64,000 nucleotides of DNA, from positions 177,363-241,362 of the forward strand of contig CAVSGS010000015.1 of NCBI GenBank assembly GCA_963727545.1, in the 5' to 3' direction. Shown piece by piece: positions 28,095 through 37,057 of this stretch (its first letter is position 1; every line of letters starts with the position of its first letter). The DNA is from Flexifilum sp963727545. GTDB taxonomy: Bacteria > Chloroflexota > Anaerolineae > Aggregatilineales > Phototrophicaceae. Below the pieces are notes generated by a model. The model was not told where the DNA came from, did no database searches, and worked only from the letters and a program-made list of their open reading frames with translations. The position numbers and the translations under genes are program-made.

Positions 28095-28901
28095 CTAGAA
28101 GCCCACCGACCGCAGCAGCGCGAGGCTCTCCGGCAGATCGGCGTGATACTCGGCGGGATCGTTATTGCTCGGTTTGCCGCACTCGTAAGCCGCCCAACCG
28201 GTGTAGCCGATCTCGTTGAGCGCCGCCGCCGCTGCCGCGAAATCGGTCATGCCCTGACCGGGCAAGCGGCGGTTGTTATCCGCTAGATGCACATGTCCGA
28301 TGCAGTCGGCGTGATCGCGGATCGCGGTGGGGATGCTGGCTTCTTCCAGCGCCATGTGGAACAGGTCGGCGACGATCTTGACGCGCGGGTGATCGAGCCG
28401 CCGCGTGATCTGCGCCGCCTGATTCAGTCGATTGAGCAAGTGTGTCTCGTAGCGGTTGATCGGCTCGACGTAGAGGTCGACGCCCAGCGCTTCGGCGTAA
28501 TCCGACAGGGTGCGCAAATGGGTGTAGAACAGCTCGACCTCAAGCTGACCCGCCGTCAGGTACGGCATCAAGTCAGGCAGCACCGGCGCGCCGAAGTGCG
28601 GCACGACGATCACCCCCGCCGCGCCGATGTCGACCGCGTTGCAGATCGATTGGCGCAGATTCGCCAGCGCGCGTTCGCGCTCCGCCGGCAGCGGATCGAG
28701 CAGGCGACCGAGCGATCCGCCGTGATTGACCGCCGCCGCGCGCACGCCGGTCTGCCGCGCCGCCGCCGCGATCTCCGGCACTTTCTCGGTCAAGCCCTGT
28801 CCCCAGAACTCGATGCCATCGACGCCCAGTTCGGCGGCGCGCTCGAATTTCCCCAGCAGGCTATCGCCCATCAGCATATCTTCTTGAATGGCAATCAGCA
28901 T
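28095..28901 (-). CDS. Sugar phosphate isomerase/epimerase (xylose-isomerase-like TIM barrel)
   Basis: A 268-residue TIM barrel of the AP-endonuclease-2/IolE/Hyi superfamily. Visible: FERAAELGVDGIEFWGQG, GVIVVPHFGAP, the metal-Glu region LGVDLYVEPINRYETHLLN, VKIVADLFHMALEE and GHVHLADNNRRLPGQG, and a last strand YTGWAAYECG. The family isomerises or epimerises keto-sugars such as 2-keto-myo-inositol or hydroxypyruvate. Nearness to iolB suggests an inositol or related sugar role, but specificity cannot be assigned. Confidence 0.85.
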   Translation of the reverse strand: MLIAIQEDMLMGDSLLGKFERAAELGVDGIEFWGQGLTEKVPEIAAAARQTGVRAAAVNHGGSLGRLLDPLPAERERALANLRQSICNAVDIGAAGVIVVPHFGAPVLPDLMPYLTAGQLEVELFYTHLRTLSDYAEALGVDLYVEPINRYETHLLNRLNQAAQITRRLDHPRVKIVADLFHMALEEASIPTAIRDHADCIGHVHLADNNRRLPGQGMTDFAAAAAALNEIGYTGWAAYECGKPSNNDPAEYHADLPESLALLRSVGF

Positions 28902-28961
28902 AATCTCTCCTCCGTTATTCTGCGAAGGATAGCCTGTTGCGAGCAGCGCGACAAGCGCTGG

Positions 28962-29339
28962 TTACGGCTCCGGCGCGAGCACGGAGTTTTTCTCGCGCAG
29001 CGCCTTGAATTCCTTTTCCAGCCGCGCCAGTTCCTCGTCGGAGAGGTCTTCGAGGTCGATTAAATTGTCGCGGGCGTGATCGGCACTCTTGAGCAGTTCG
29101 TCCAGCTTGAGGTGGATCGCTTTGGCGTCGCGGTTCTGGGTGTTCTGGATCAAAAAGACCATCAAGAAGGTGATGATGGTCGTCCCGGTGTTGATCACCA
29201 ACTGCCACGTATCGGAGAAATGAAACACCGGTCCCGTCACCGCCCAAATGACGATGATCGCCAGCGCGACGATGAAGCTCCACGGTGAGCCGACGAGCAG
29301 GGAAGCATGATGAGCAAACTTGCGGAAGAAGTCGTTCAT
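28962..29339 (-). CDS. Low-affinity iron permease family protein
   Basis: About 125 residues from MNDFFRKFAHHASLLVG; an in-frame ATG four codons earlier is possible, but GAGG sits at the right distance from 29339. Two membrane segments (SPWSFIVALAIIVIWAVTGP and the stretch QLVINTGTTIITFLMVFLIQ) are followed by the family signature NTQNRDAKAIHLKLDELLKS. This is the PF04120 family, named after yeast Fet4; transport by the small bacterial forms is not well shown. A coiled-coil tail (EELARLEKEFKALREK) ends the protein. Confidence 0.88.
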   Translation of the reverse strand: MNDFFRKFAHHASLLVGSPWSFIVALAIIVIWAVTGPVFHFSDTWQLVINTGTTIITFLMVFLIQNTQNRDAKAIHLKLDELLKSADHARDNLIDLEDLSDEELARLEKEFKALREKNSVLAPEP

Positions 29340-29432
29340 TTCCAGCCTCATAATATCGAACTGCCGGGTGATTTTGGCGTCAATCTAACAGTTCACATTA
29401 TAGGCTAGAACGCAGTCGTGTCCAAGCCGACG

Positions 29433-30131
29433 TTACTCGCTGGTGATCCAGCTATATTCGCGCTTGAGACGGCTCCAATAATTCGCGCGGCTGATCACGG
29501 TGATCAGGCGGAAATCCGGCAGGATCATGCCGGTCAGCGATCCGCCGTAGACGCAGCCGGTATCCAGCCCGTAGACGCGCGGCACGGCTCCCGGCGGATA
29601 GAGCAGCGGGCGCGCCCCTTCCAGATAAGCGCGGTGCCCGACGACCAGCGGTTTTACGCCGTCGTAAACCTCGTACCAGAGGTGCTCGACCAACTTCTGA
29701 CGCAGATAGTCTTCGCCGCTGTCCAAGCCGATCAGCACGTCATCACGCTGATCCGCCAGCGCAACCCCCGGCTCGAAAAAAGCGTGCGCCAGATCGACCT
29801 GCGGCAGTTGCGCATAACTCGGCAGCGACCGCATGTAATCGAGCGCAGCGTCGTAGTCGTCGCCGAACTGGTGCCGCGTGATCAACTCCGGCTTGGATGG
29901 ACTTTTCTCGCCATCCGCGGCTTGAATGTGCTTCATCTCGTGGTTGCCCATGATGGCGCGGGCGTTGGGCGTATCGCGGAAGAATTCGAGCACGCGCGGC
30001 GATTCGGGTCCCCGGTTGACCATGTCGCCCACGCTGATGATCTGGTCGTCCGCGCTCAGCGCCGCCCGGTCGAGCAGCGTTTGGAACTCATCCCAACAGC
30101 CGTGAATGTCGCCGACGATCAGCGTTTTCAC
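29433..30131 (-). CDS. Metallophosphoesterase (diadenosine tetraphosphatase/PP-like)
   Basis: A 232-residue calcineurin-like phosphoesterase. The metal motifs are VGDIHGCWDEF, ISVGDMVNRGPES and MGNHEMKHIQ, followed by the late His motif VVGHRAYLEG. This order matches bacterial serine/threonine phosphatases and symmetrical Ap4A hydrolases; a choice between them is not possible. Its start overlaps the GNAT stop by 4 bp, so it is the last gene of a three-gene unit. Confidence 0.88.
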   Translation of the reverse strand: MKTLIVGDIHGCWDEFQTLLDRAALSADDQIISVGDMVNRGPESPRVLEFFRDTPNARAIMGNHEMKHIQAADGEKSPSKPELITRHQFGDDYDAALDYMRSLPSYAQLPQVDLAHAFFEPGVALADQRDDVLIGLDSGEDYLRQKLVEHLWYEVYDGVKPLVVGHRAYLEGARPLLYPPGAVPRVYGLDTGCVYGGSLTGMILPDFRLITVISRANYWSRLKREYSWITSE

Positions 30132-30610
30132 AGGCGTTTCCCCATCATGAAGAACTGCTGTCCGCCGTCACCGCGCGGATGCACGACGGTTTCGGTGATG
30201 GTGTAGCCAAGCCGTTGATAGAGCTTGACGTTGCTGTCCAACACCGTCCGCACGCTGATCTCGACGCGAACGACGCCCTGCGCGCGGGCAATGGCTTCGA
30301 TGCGCGCCATCAGCGCCGAGGCGATCCCGTTACCGCGATACTCCGGCAGCACCGAGACGCGCCCCGCGTAGCAGAAATTGACGCCCTGCGCGTCGCGGCG
30401 GAAGGCATAGCGCGCCGACCCGACCGCCTGTCCATCGATCCATGCCAGCAGCGCGCCGCCCTCGCGCATCATCGCCAGCGCGTCGGCGAGCGTCTCAGTG
30501 TGGACGCTCGACGGCGGGTAGAGCGTGTCGCGGTATTCGGCGAACGCCGCCTGCATGATGTCATAGACCAGCGGCGCGTCGGCTTCGGTCGCAGCAGTGA
30601 TCGTGATCAT
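30128..30610 (-). CDS. GNAT-family N-acetyltransferase
   Basis: A 160-residue GNAT protein with the acetyl-CoA motif RVSVLPEYRGNGIASALMAR, then AQGVVRVEISVRTVLDSN and LYQRLGYTITETVVHPRG. The ATG overlaps the NUDIX stop by one base and its own stop overlaps the phosphoesterase start, so the three are translationally coupled. Substrate unknown. Confidence 0.9.
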   Translation of the reverse strand: MITITAATEADAPLVYDIMQAAFAEYRDTLYPPSSVHTETLADALAMMREGGALLAWIDGQAVGSARYAFRRDAQGVNFCYAGRVSVLPEYRGNGIASALMARIEAIARAQGVVRVEISVRTVLDSNVKLYQRLGYTITETVVHPRGDGGQQFFMMGKRL

Positions 30611-31260
30611 CAGTCGAAGTCCGTCGGCAGATCAGGCTGGCGATAGTGCTCGAACAGGCGCGCGATCTGCTGGGCGTTGACGCGCCCGATCGACAGTTGT
30701 TCGGGGATTTCGTCCTCGGCGAAGAAACCGACCTCGCCGATTTCGGCGTAGCTCGCGCCGTTGCGCGCCGGGTCGACGTGGCGCTCGCGGTCGAGCAATT
30801 CGCAGAGGAAATAGGCTTTGTAGGCGTGAAACGGGATCGGCGGGTGATCCTGCTTGTTGCGGTCGTAGAGCGCCAGCAGCTTGACCGCCCGTGTCCGGTA
30901 GCCCGATTCCTCGTAGACTTCGCGGACGACGCCCTCGCTGGCGGATTCGCCGATGTCCGCCCAACCACCGGGCAGCGTCCAGCGATATTGATCCATCTTC
31001 TCCTGCACCAGCAGGATTTTACCGTCGCAAAAGACGACGCCGCGCACGTCGGTTTTCGGCGTCGCGTGCCCGCTCTGCGCGTTGACGAACGCCTGCATCG
31101 TCTCGACGTCGGCGCTGCCGTCCGCCGTCAGCATCTCGACGGCAATCGCCATGACTTCCTCGTAGCGTTCGTGATCGAACGGCGACGCATCGTAGTGTAA
31201 GCCGGTCTGGGCGATGGCTTGCAGCTTCTGCGCCCATTCCAGCCGCTTGGGGATCGACAT
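30610..31260 (-). CDS. NUDIX hydrolase with N-terminal NUDIX_N-type domain
   Basis: A 216-residue protein. Residues 1-65 (PKRLEWAQKLQAIAQTGLHY...DHERYEEVMAIAVEML) match the helical NUDIX_N domain. The NUDIX domain follows with GVVFCDGKILLVQEKMDQYR and a complete NUDIX box running from GWADIGES through REVYEESGY. Such proteins cleave ADP-ribose or related nucleoside diphosphates. First gene of the operon with GNAT and phosphoesterase. Confidence 0.9.
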   Translation of the reverse strand: MSIPKRLEWAQKLQAIAQTGLHYDASPFDHERYEEVMAIAVEMLTADGSADVETMQAFVNAQSGHATPKTDVRGVVFCDGKILLVQEKMDQYRWTLPGGWADIGESASEGVVREVYEESGYRTRAVKLLALYDRNKQDHPPIPFHAYKAYFLCELLDRERHVDPARNGASYAEIGEVGFFAEDEIPEQLSIGRVNAQQIARLFEHYRQPDLPTDFD

Positions 31261-31355
31261 TCCTGCGCTCCTATCCAGCGGGTGATCACCAGCGGACTAG
31301 GATAATCCCCGCAGCCGAACGCGACAAGTCCGCGTTGATCTAAAACAGGCGAAAC

Positions 31356-31384
31356 GTAGGGGCAGATTTGAAACCTGCCCCTAC
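31356..31384. repeat. GTAGGGGC-type palindrome (core AGATTTGAAACCT)
   Basis: GTAGGGGCAGATTTGAAACC, followed by TGCCCCTAC, a near-perfect palindrome in the NUDIX/GH3 spacer (31261-31491). Confidence 0.75.
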
Positions 31385-31441
31385 CGCCGATAGTTCGTGT
31401 TGTCGTTGCCCAAATCGGGCATAATAACCCCATTACAGCGT

Positions 31442-31466
31442 GTAGGGGCGAGGCATGCCTCGCCCA
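31442..31466. repeat. GTAGGGGC-type palindrome (core GAGGCATGCCTCG)
   Basis: GTAGGGGCGAGGCATGCCTC then GCCC. The same core occurs at 38180-38207, between hypD and the DHOD-like gene. Confidence 0.75.
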
Positions 31467-31491
31467 GATTTTTCGGGAAAGGGCAGCACCT

Positions 31492-33038
31492 ATGTCACTG
31501 GAAACGAGCATCGGGCAAATGCTGATCGTCGGCTTCGAGGGGCTGACCGCGCCCGACTACATCCTCGACTGGATCAAGACCGGGCGCATCGGCGGCGTGA
31601 TCCTGTTCGGGCGCAACGTCGAAACGCCGGAGCAGCTCGCCCGCTTGACGCAGACGCTCCACGCCGCCGCCCGCGATGCCGGGTCAGCCGCCGCTGCTGA
31701 TCGGCATCGATCAGGAAGGCGGGACGGTCGCCCGCCTGCGCGACGGGTTCACCGAAAGCCCCGGCGCGATGGCGCTCGGCGCGGCGAACGATCCGCAGCT
31801 TGCCGGGGAGGTCGCCGCCATGCTGGCGCGCGAACTGCGCGCGCTCGGCATCAACTGGGATTACGCGCCGGTCGTCGATTTGACCCACAACATCGAGAAC
31901 ATCTCGGTCGGGACGCGCTCGCCGGGGAGCGACCGCGACGCCGTCAGCCGGATCGTCGCCGCCGAGGTGCGCGGCTTCCAGCGCGAGCGCGTCGCCGCCT
32001 CCGCCAAGCACTTCCCCGGCTTGGGCAACACGCCGGTCGATACCCACCTCGCGCTGGCGGTGATCGAGGGCGAACTCGATTACCTCTGGGATCAAGACCT
32101 CGTGCCCTTCCGGGCGGCAGTCGCGGCAGGTGTCGCCTCGGTGATGGTCAGCCACGTCAAATTCGCCGCGCTCGACGCCGAGTACCCCGCCACCCTCTCG
32201 CCGGTGATCGTCCAGCGGCTCTTGCGCGAAGAAATGGGCTACACCGGCATCGCCTGCTCCGATTCGATGGAGATGAAGGCGATCAGCGACCACTACGGCG
32301 CGGGCAAATCAGCAGTGCTGGCGGCGCTCGCCGGGTTGGACTTGCTCCACTACTCGCACTACGTCGCGGATCAGGAAGGCGCGTACAACGCCCTGCTCGA
32401 CGCCGCCCGCAGCGGTCGCCTGCCGCTCAGCGTGATCGACGCCGCCAACGCCCGCATCGCCGCGTTCAAGGCGCAGTACGCCGTCACCGACGCGCCCGAT
32501 CCGTCGATCATCCGCAATGCCGATCACCTCGCGCTGGCGCAGCGCGCCGCCCGCGCCGGGACGGTGCTGCTCAAGAACGACGGCGTGTTCCCGCTGTCCG
32601 CCGATCAGCCGAATGTGGGCTTGGTGGAGTTCGGCTCCTATCTCAACTCCGAGGCGCTGGATCGCGGCGATCCGGCGAGCTTCTCGCGGCAGATCGCGGC
32701 GCGCGCGCCCGGTTTCAGCAGCGTATCGCTCAAAGGCAGCGATCCCAAGCCGGAGCTGCTGGCGCGGGCGCAGAGTCTCGCCGCCAGCGCCGACGTGCTG
32801 GTCGTAGCGACGCGCAGCGCTCACGTCAACCCGGAGCAGCTTGGCATGGCGCGCGATCTGCTCAGTCGGGCGCAGCGCAGCATCTTGATCTGCCTGCGCA
32901 ATCCCTACGACGCCGGAGTGCTCGAAAGCGGACGCCGTGCTCTGCACCTGCGGCGACAGCACGCCGTCGCTCAGCGCCGCCGCCGACGCGCTCTTGGGCG
33001 ACTTCGCGCCGACCGGGAAACTGCCGGTAGAGGTTTAA
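31492..33038 (+). CDS. Glycoside hydrolase family 3, beta-N-acetylhexosaminidase-like, two frameshifts
   Basis: The barrel begins SIGQMLIVGFEGL and IGGVILFGRNVETPEQL; after a one-base shift near 31681 it continues with LLIGIDQEGGTVARL, the NagZ-type AASAKHFPGLGNTPVDTH (conserved Lys-His and His/Asp catalytic dyad region), VMVSHVKFAALD and the nucleophile region IACSDSMEMKAIS. A C-terminal alpha/beta domain follows. A second shift near 32928 leads to DAVLCTCGDSTPSLSAAADA and the end GKLPVEV. Restored length is about 515 residues. It removes N-acetylhexosamine, possibly in cell-wall recycling. Both shifts fit one-base homopolymer errors. The stop TAA lies on the edge of a family A repeat. Confidence 0.85.
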
Positions 33039-33143
33039 ACCTCACCCCCCATCCCCCTCTCCATGGGGCGAGGGGGAGAAAAACGAGGCAAGCTAGATGT
33101 TTAAGTCCCCTCTCCTAGGGAGAGGGGATTTAGGGGTGAGGTT
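33038..33143. repeat. Family A palindromic element (best full copy, about 105 bp)
   Basis: The 11-bp ends AACCTCACCCC and GGGGTGAGGTT are perfect inverted repeats. Inside are two hairpins (CCCCCTCTCCATGGGGCGAG and CCCCTCTCCTAGGGAGAGGG), separated by GTTTAAG. Related copies lie at 5743, 21041, 27965, 45370, 53701 and 61132. Confidence 0.8.
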
Positions 33144-33153
33144 ACGGTAAACA

Positions 33154-33183
33154 AAAAAGGCGGAGCATATGCCCCGCCTTTTC
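33154..33183. terminator. Bidirectional terminator between GH3 gene and ppdK
   Basis: AAAAGGCGG, a loop containing GCATATGC and CCGCCTTTT form a strong stem with A-tract and T-tract on either side. It serves the convergent GH3 and ppdK genes. Confidence 0.85.
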
Positions 33184-33194
33184 GTTGCCTTGGA

Positions 33195-33214
33195 TGGGCG
33201 CACAGTCGTGCGCC
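33195..33214. repeat. GGGC-type palindrome (core GCACAGTCGTGC)
   Basis: GGGCGCACAGTCGTGCGCCC, just past the 3' end of ppdK; same family as 933-957. Confidence 0.6.
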
Positions 33215-33228
33215 CTTGCTCCGTTAAA

Positions 33229-35973
33229 TTACTTGTCGGCGAGTGCCGCGTGCGCCGCCGCCAGACGCGCCACCGGGACGCGGAAGGGCGAGCAGCTCAC
33301 GTAGTTCAGACCGGCTTTGTGGCAGAAGGCGATACTCTTGGGTTCGCCGCCGTGCTCACCGCAGATCCCGATTTCCATATCAGGACGCACCGAGCGCCCC
33401 TTCTGGACACCGAGTTGGACCAAGTAGCCGACGCCGACCGGGTCGAGCACCTGGAACGGATTCTCCGGCAGCAGCCCTTGCTCAACGTAGTCGAGCAGGA
33501 ACTTGCCTTCGGCGTCGTCACGGCTGATGCCGTAAGTCGTCTGGGTCAGGTCGTTGGTGCCGAACGAGAAGAATTCGCTGTATTCCGCCATCTCGTCCGC
33601 GGTGATCGCCGCGCGCGGCAGTTCGATCATCGTGCCGATCTTGTATTCAATCGGGCAGCCGGTCTCGCCCATAACTTCTTCGCCGACCGCTTCGATCAGC
33701 TCACGCATCCGCTTGACTTCACTGGCGGAGCCGGTCACCGCGACCATGATCTCCGGGTGAACTTCCACACCCTCGGATTTCAACGCGCAAGCGGCTTGGA
33801 AGATCGCGCGCGCTTGCATCTTGGTGATCGCCGGGCGCTCAATGCCGAGACGGCAGCCGCGCAGACCCAGCATCGGGTTGAATTCGCGCAGACTTTCGAC
33901 GGCGACCAGCATTTCTTCGATCTGCTGGAGTTCGTTCGGGCGGTCGCCCATCAGCCGCAGACCGGCAGCGCGCAGCGCCAGTTGCTCGTGATCGGGCATG
34001 AATTCGTGCAGCGGCGGGTCGAGCAGCCGGATGATCACCGGATAGCCGTCCATCGCTTTGAAGATGCCATAGAAATCGTCGAACTGGAAGGTCAGCAGCT
34101 TATCAAGCTCAACCTGCTCTTCTTCGCTGTTCGGCTCGGCGAGGATCATCGCCTGAACAATCGGCAGACGCTCTTCTTGGAAGAACATGTGCTCGGTACG
34201 GCACAGACCCACACCCTGAGCGCCGTAATCGCGGGCGCGGCGGGCGTCGTTCGGGTAGTCGGCGTTGGCATAGATGCCGAGGCGACGGAATTCGTCCGCC
34301 CACTCCAGCAGCTTGATCAGGTAATTTTCGCGGTGGAAATCCGGCTCCATGCGGCTGATTTCGCCGAGGAAGACTTCACCGGTCGAGCCGTCAATCGAGA
34401 TCGTCTCGCCTTCTTTAACGACGGTATCACCGACCTTGAGCACGCGCCCGCGCACGTCGATGTCGAGCGCTTCCGCGCCGCAGACGCAGGGGACGCCGAA
34501 CTGGCGGGCGACGACTGCCGCATGGCTGGTTGCGCCACCACGACTGGTCAGAATACCCTTGGCTGCCAGCATACCATGCACGTCATCCGGCTTGGTTTCG
34601 GGGCGAACCATGATCACGTCGCGTTTCGCCTTGCCCCACTTTTCGGCGAGGTCAGCGTCAAAAGCGGCAACACCAACCGCCGCACCGGGCGAGGCGTTGA
34701 CACCGGTAGCGATCATGCGACCGGCTTTCTTCGCCGCTGCTTTTTCCATGTCGTCGAACTGCGGGTGCAGCAGTTGAATGACGTTGGCGGTGCTGACGCG
34801 CTGGACGGCTTCTTCCTTGCTGATCAAACCTTCTTCAACCATCTCAACCGCGATGCGCACGGCGGCGCGAGCCGTCCGCTTGCCGTCACGGGTCTGAAGC
34901 ATCCACAGCTTACCGCGCTCAATCGTGAACTCGACGTCCTGCATGTTGCGGTAGTGCTGTTCCATGCGGTCGGCGATCTCGGTAAACTGCTTGTAGACTT
35001 CCGGGTTCTCACTTTCGAGATGCGCAATCGGCAGCGGCGTGCGGATACCCGCCACCACGTCTTCGCCCTGCGCGTTCATCAGGTAGTCGCCGAACAGCTT
35101 GCGGTCGCCCGTTGCCGGGTGGCGCGTGAAGGCGACGCCGGTGCCACTCTGCTCGCCCATGTTGCCGAAGACCATCGTCTGCACGTTGACAGCCGTGCCG
35201 AGGTCGTGGGCAATACCAGCGGCATTGCGGTAGTCGATGGCGCGCTTGCCGTTCCACGACTTGAAGACCGCTTCGATTGCCAGTTCAAGCTGACGATACG
35301 GGTCTTGCGGGAAGTCCATCCCCGTCTGCGTGCAGAAAATTGCTTGGAATTCTTTGGTGATGCGGAACCAGTCTTCGGCGTTCAGGTCGACGTCCAACTT
35401 GACGCCGCGCTCGCGCTTGACGTCGGTCAGGAAGTCTTCGAAGGCTTCGTCAGCGACGTTCATCACGACCGTGCCGAACATCTGCACCAGACGGCGATAG
35501 GCGTCGTAAACGAAACGGGCGTCGCCCGTCAGCTTGACCATGCTCTCGGCGATGGCGTCGTTCATACCGAGGTTGAGGACGGTGTCCATCATACCGGGCA
35601 TCGAGAACTTCGCGCCGGAACGAACCGAGACGAGCAGCGGATTTTCAGGATTGCCAAAACCCTTGCCCGCGCGTTCTTCGACGGTCTTCAGGGCTTCGAG
35701 AACTTGATCCCACATGCCTTCGGGGAACTTGCCACCCTCGGCGAGGTAGGCGTTGCAGGCTTCGGTCGTGCAAGTCAGCCCCGGAGGAACCGGGACACCG
35801 GCACGGGTCATGTCGAACAAGCCCGCGCCCTTACCACCAAGCAGCGCCCGCACTTTGTCCCACGAGCCGACCAGTTCTTCAACCGCTTCGACTTCGCTGA
35901 ACAGATAAACCCAGCGCTTGGCGTCCTTATTGCCGGTCGAGCGCTTTTTTGCAGAAGGTGATGCTGTAGCCAT
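33229..35973 (-). CDS. ppdK: Pyruvate, phosphate dikinase
   Basis: A 914-residue enzyme, near the usual 870-900. It interconverts pyruvate, ATP and phosphate with phosphoenolpyruvate, AMP and pyrophosphate. Seen: the N-terminal nucleotide-binding domain (GGKGAGLFDMTRAGVPVPPG, LLVSVRSGAKFSMPGMMDT), the swivelling phosphohistidine domain with the catalytic His in TSRGGATSHAAVVARQFGVP, and the C-terminal PEP barrel (GLRGCRLGIERPAI, FFSFGTNDLTQTTYG). Downstream of hypE by 52 bp on the same strand, so it may end the hydrogenase-PFOR transcript. Frame intact. Confidence 0.97.
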   Translation of the reverse strand: MATASPSAKKRSTGNKDAKRWVYLFSEVEAVEELVGSWDKVRALLGGKGAGLFDMTRAGVPVPPGLTCTTEACNAYLAEGGKFPEGMWDQVLEALKTVEERAGKGFGNPENPLLVSVRSGAKFSMPGMMDTVLNLGMNDAIAESMVKLTGDARFVYDAYRRLVQMFGTVVMNVADEAFEDFLTDVKRERGVKLDVDLNAEDWFRITKEFQAIFCTQTGMDFPQDPYRQLELAIEAVFKSWNGKRAIDYRNAAGIAHDLGTAVNVQTMVFGNMGEQSGTGVAFTRHPATGDRKLFGDYLMNAQGEDVVAGIRTPLPIAHLESENPEVYKQFTEIADRMEQHYRNMQDVEFTIERGKLWMLQTRDGKRTARAAVRIAVEMVEEGLISKEEAVQRVSTANVIQLLHPQFDDMEKAAAKKAGRMIATGVNASPGAAVGVAAFDADLAEKWGKAKRDVIMVRPETKPDDVHGMLAAKGILTSRGGATSHAAVVARQFGVPCVCGAEALDIDVRGRVLKVGDTVVKEGETISIDGSTGEVFLGEISRMEPDFHRENYLIKLLEWADEFRRLGIYANADYPNDARRARDYGAQGVGLCRTEHMFFQEERLPIVQAMILAEPNSEEEQVELDKLLTFQFDDFYGIFKAMDGYPVIIRLLDPPLHEFMPDHEQLALRAAGLRLMGDRPNELQQIEEMLVAVESLREFNPMLGLRGCRLGIERPAITKMQARAIFQAACALKSEGVEVHPEIMVAVTGSASEVKRMRELIEAVGEEVMGETGCPIEYKIGTMIELPRAAITADEMAEYSEFFSFGTNDLTQTTYGISRDDAEGKFLLDYVEQGLLPENPFQVLDPVGVGYLVQLGVQKGRSVRPDMEIGICGEHGGEPKSIAFCHKAGLNYVSCSPFRVPVARLAAAHAALADK

Positions 35974-36025
35974 TGTCTTGCCTCTTTCCTCTCAATGCGT
36001 TCTTTGTGATTTAGAAAATATGACC

Positions 36026-37057
36026 TCAACAAATGCGCGGGAGTTGTTCACCGCTCAACATATCGACAATCCGCGTTACGCCGATCACGCTGCTCATCGT
36101 GACGGTGGCGTCGGCGGTGTCAGTAACGCTGCCGATCCAGCGGGCATCTTCGCCTAATACGGCGAGCGTCCGCGCTCGATCCTCCGGCGCGACGAAGGCG
36201 ATGAAACGACCTTCGTTCGCGGTGTACATGGGGTCTAAGCCGAGGATTTCACACGCCCCGCGCACGTCTTCGCGTACCGGGATCGCCTTTTCCTCGACAT
36301 GGATGTGGTGTTGGGCGGTCATCGCGATCTCGACCAGCGCGCTCGCCAAGCCGCCGCGCGTGAGGTCGCGCAGGCAGTGAACGGCGATACCCTCGTTCAG
36401 CAGCGCCGAAATCGGCGTGATGAGGGGAGCGCAATCGCTCTCGATCTCGCTTTCGAAGGTCAAGCCTTCACGCGCCGCCATGATCGCCATGCCGTGCCGC
36501 CCGATGTCGCCGCTCAGGATCACGGCGTCGCCGGGGCGAACTTGCGCCGGTGCGATCACCTGATCGTGCTCGATCACGCCAACGCCGGCAGTATTGATGA
36601 AGATGCCGTCGCCTTTGCCGCGATCGACGACTTTGGTGTCGCCGGTGACGATCTCGACGTTCGCCGCGCGCGCTGCCGCCTGCATCGAATTCACGACGCG
36701 CTGAAGCGTCTCCAGCGGCAGTCCTTCCTCAAGGATGAAGCCCGCGCTCAGGTACAGCGGACGCGCACCGCACATCGCCAAGTCGTTGACCGTGCCGTTG
36801 ATCGCCAGCGTACCGATGTCGCCGCCGGGGAAGAACAACGGCTTGACGACGTAAGAGTCGGTCGTGAAGGCGAGCCGGGCATTGCCGACCGCCAGCGCCG
36901 CGCCATCATGAGCAGCCATCAGCGCCGGGCTGGAGAAAGCGGGCATGAACACGCTTTCGAGCAGGTCGTGCATCGCGCGACCACCGCTGCCATGCGCCAG
37001 CATCACGTTGGTGAAGCGGGTTTGTGGCACCGGGCAGGAAACGGTCATCTCAACCAT
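36026..37057 (-). CDS. hypE: Hydrogenase maturation protein HypE (carbamoyl dehydratase)
   Basis: A 343-residue PurM-like ATPase that dehydrates the S-carbamoyl group on its C-terminal cysteine to a thiocyanate, the source of the CN ligands of [NiFe] hydrogenase. Seen: MLAHGSGGRAMHDLLESVF, the ATP-binding TTDSYVVKPLFFPGGDIG, GDVIL-type VILSGDIGRHGMAIM, and the required C-terminus PRIC. Its start overlaps hypD by 8 bp. The protein is complete. Confidence 0.96.
   Translation of the reverse strand: MVEMTVSCPVPQTRFTNVMLAHGSGGRAMHDLLESVFMPAFSSPALMAAHDGAALAVGNARLAFTTDSYVVKPLFFPGGDIGTLAINGTVNDLAMCGARPLYLSAGFILEEGLPLETLQRVVNSMQAAARAANVEIVTGDTKVVDRGKGDGIFINTAGVGVIEHDQVIAPAQVRPGDAVILSGDIGRHGMAIMAAREGLTFESEIESDCAPLITPISALLNEGIAVHCLRDLTRGGLASALVEIAMTAQHHIHVEEKAIPVREDVRGACEILGLDPMYTANEGRFIAFVAPEDRARTLAVLGEDARWIGSVTDTADATVTMSSVIGVTRIVDMLSGEQLPRIC

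Noticed and set aside
33169..35961. Long plus-strand frame of 930 codons opposite ppdK
   Set aside because: It is the antisense shadow of ppdK, with no domain and no ribosome site.
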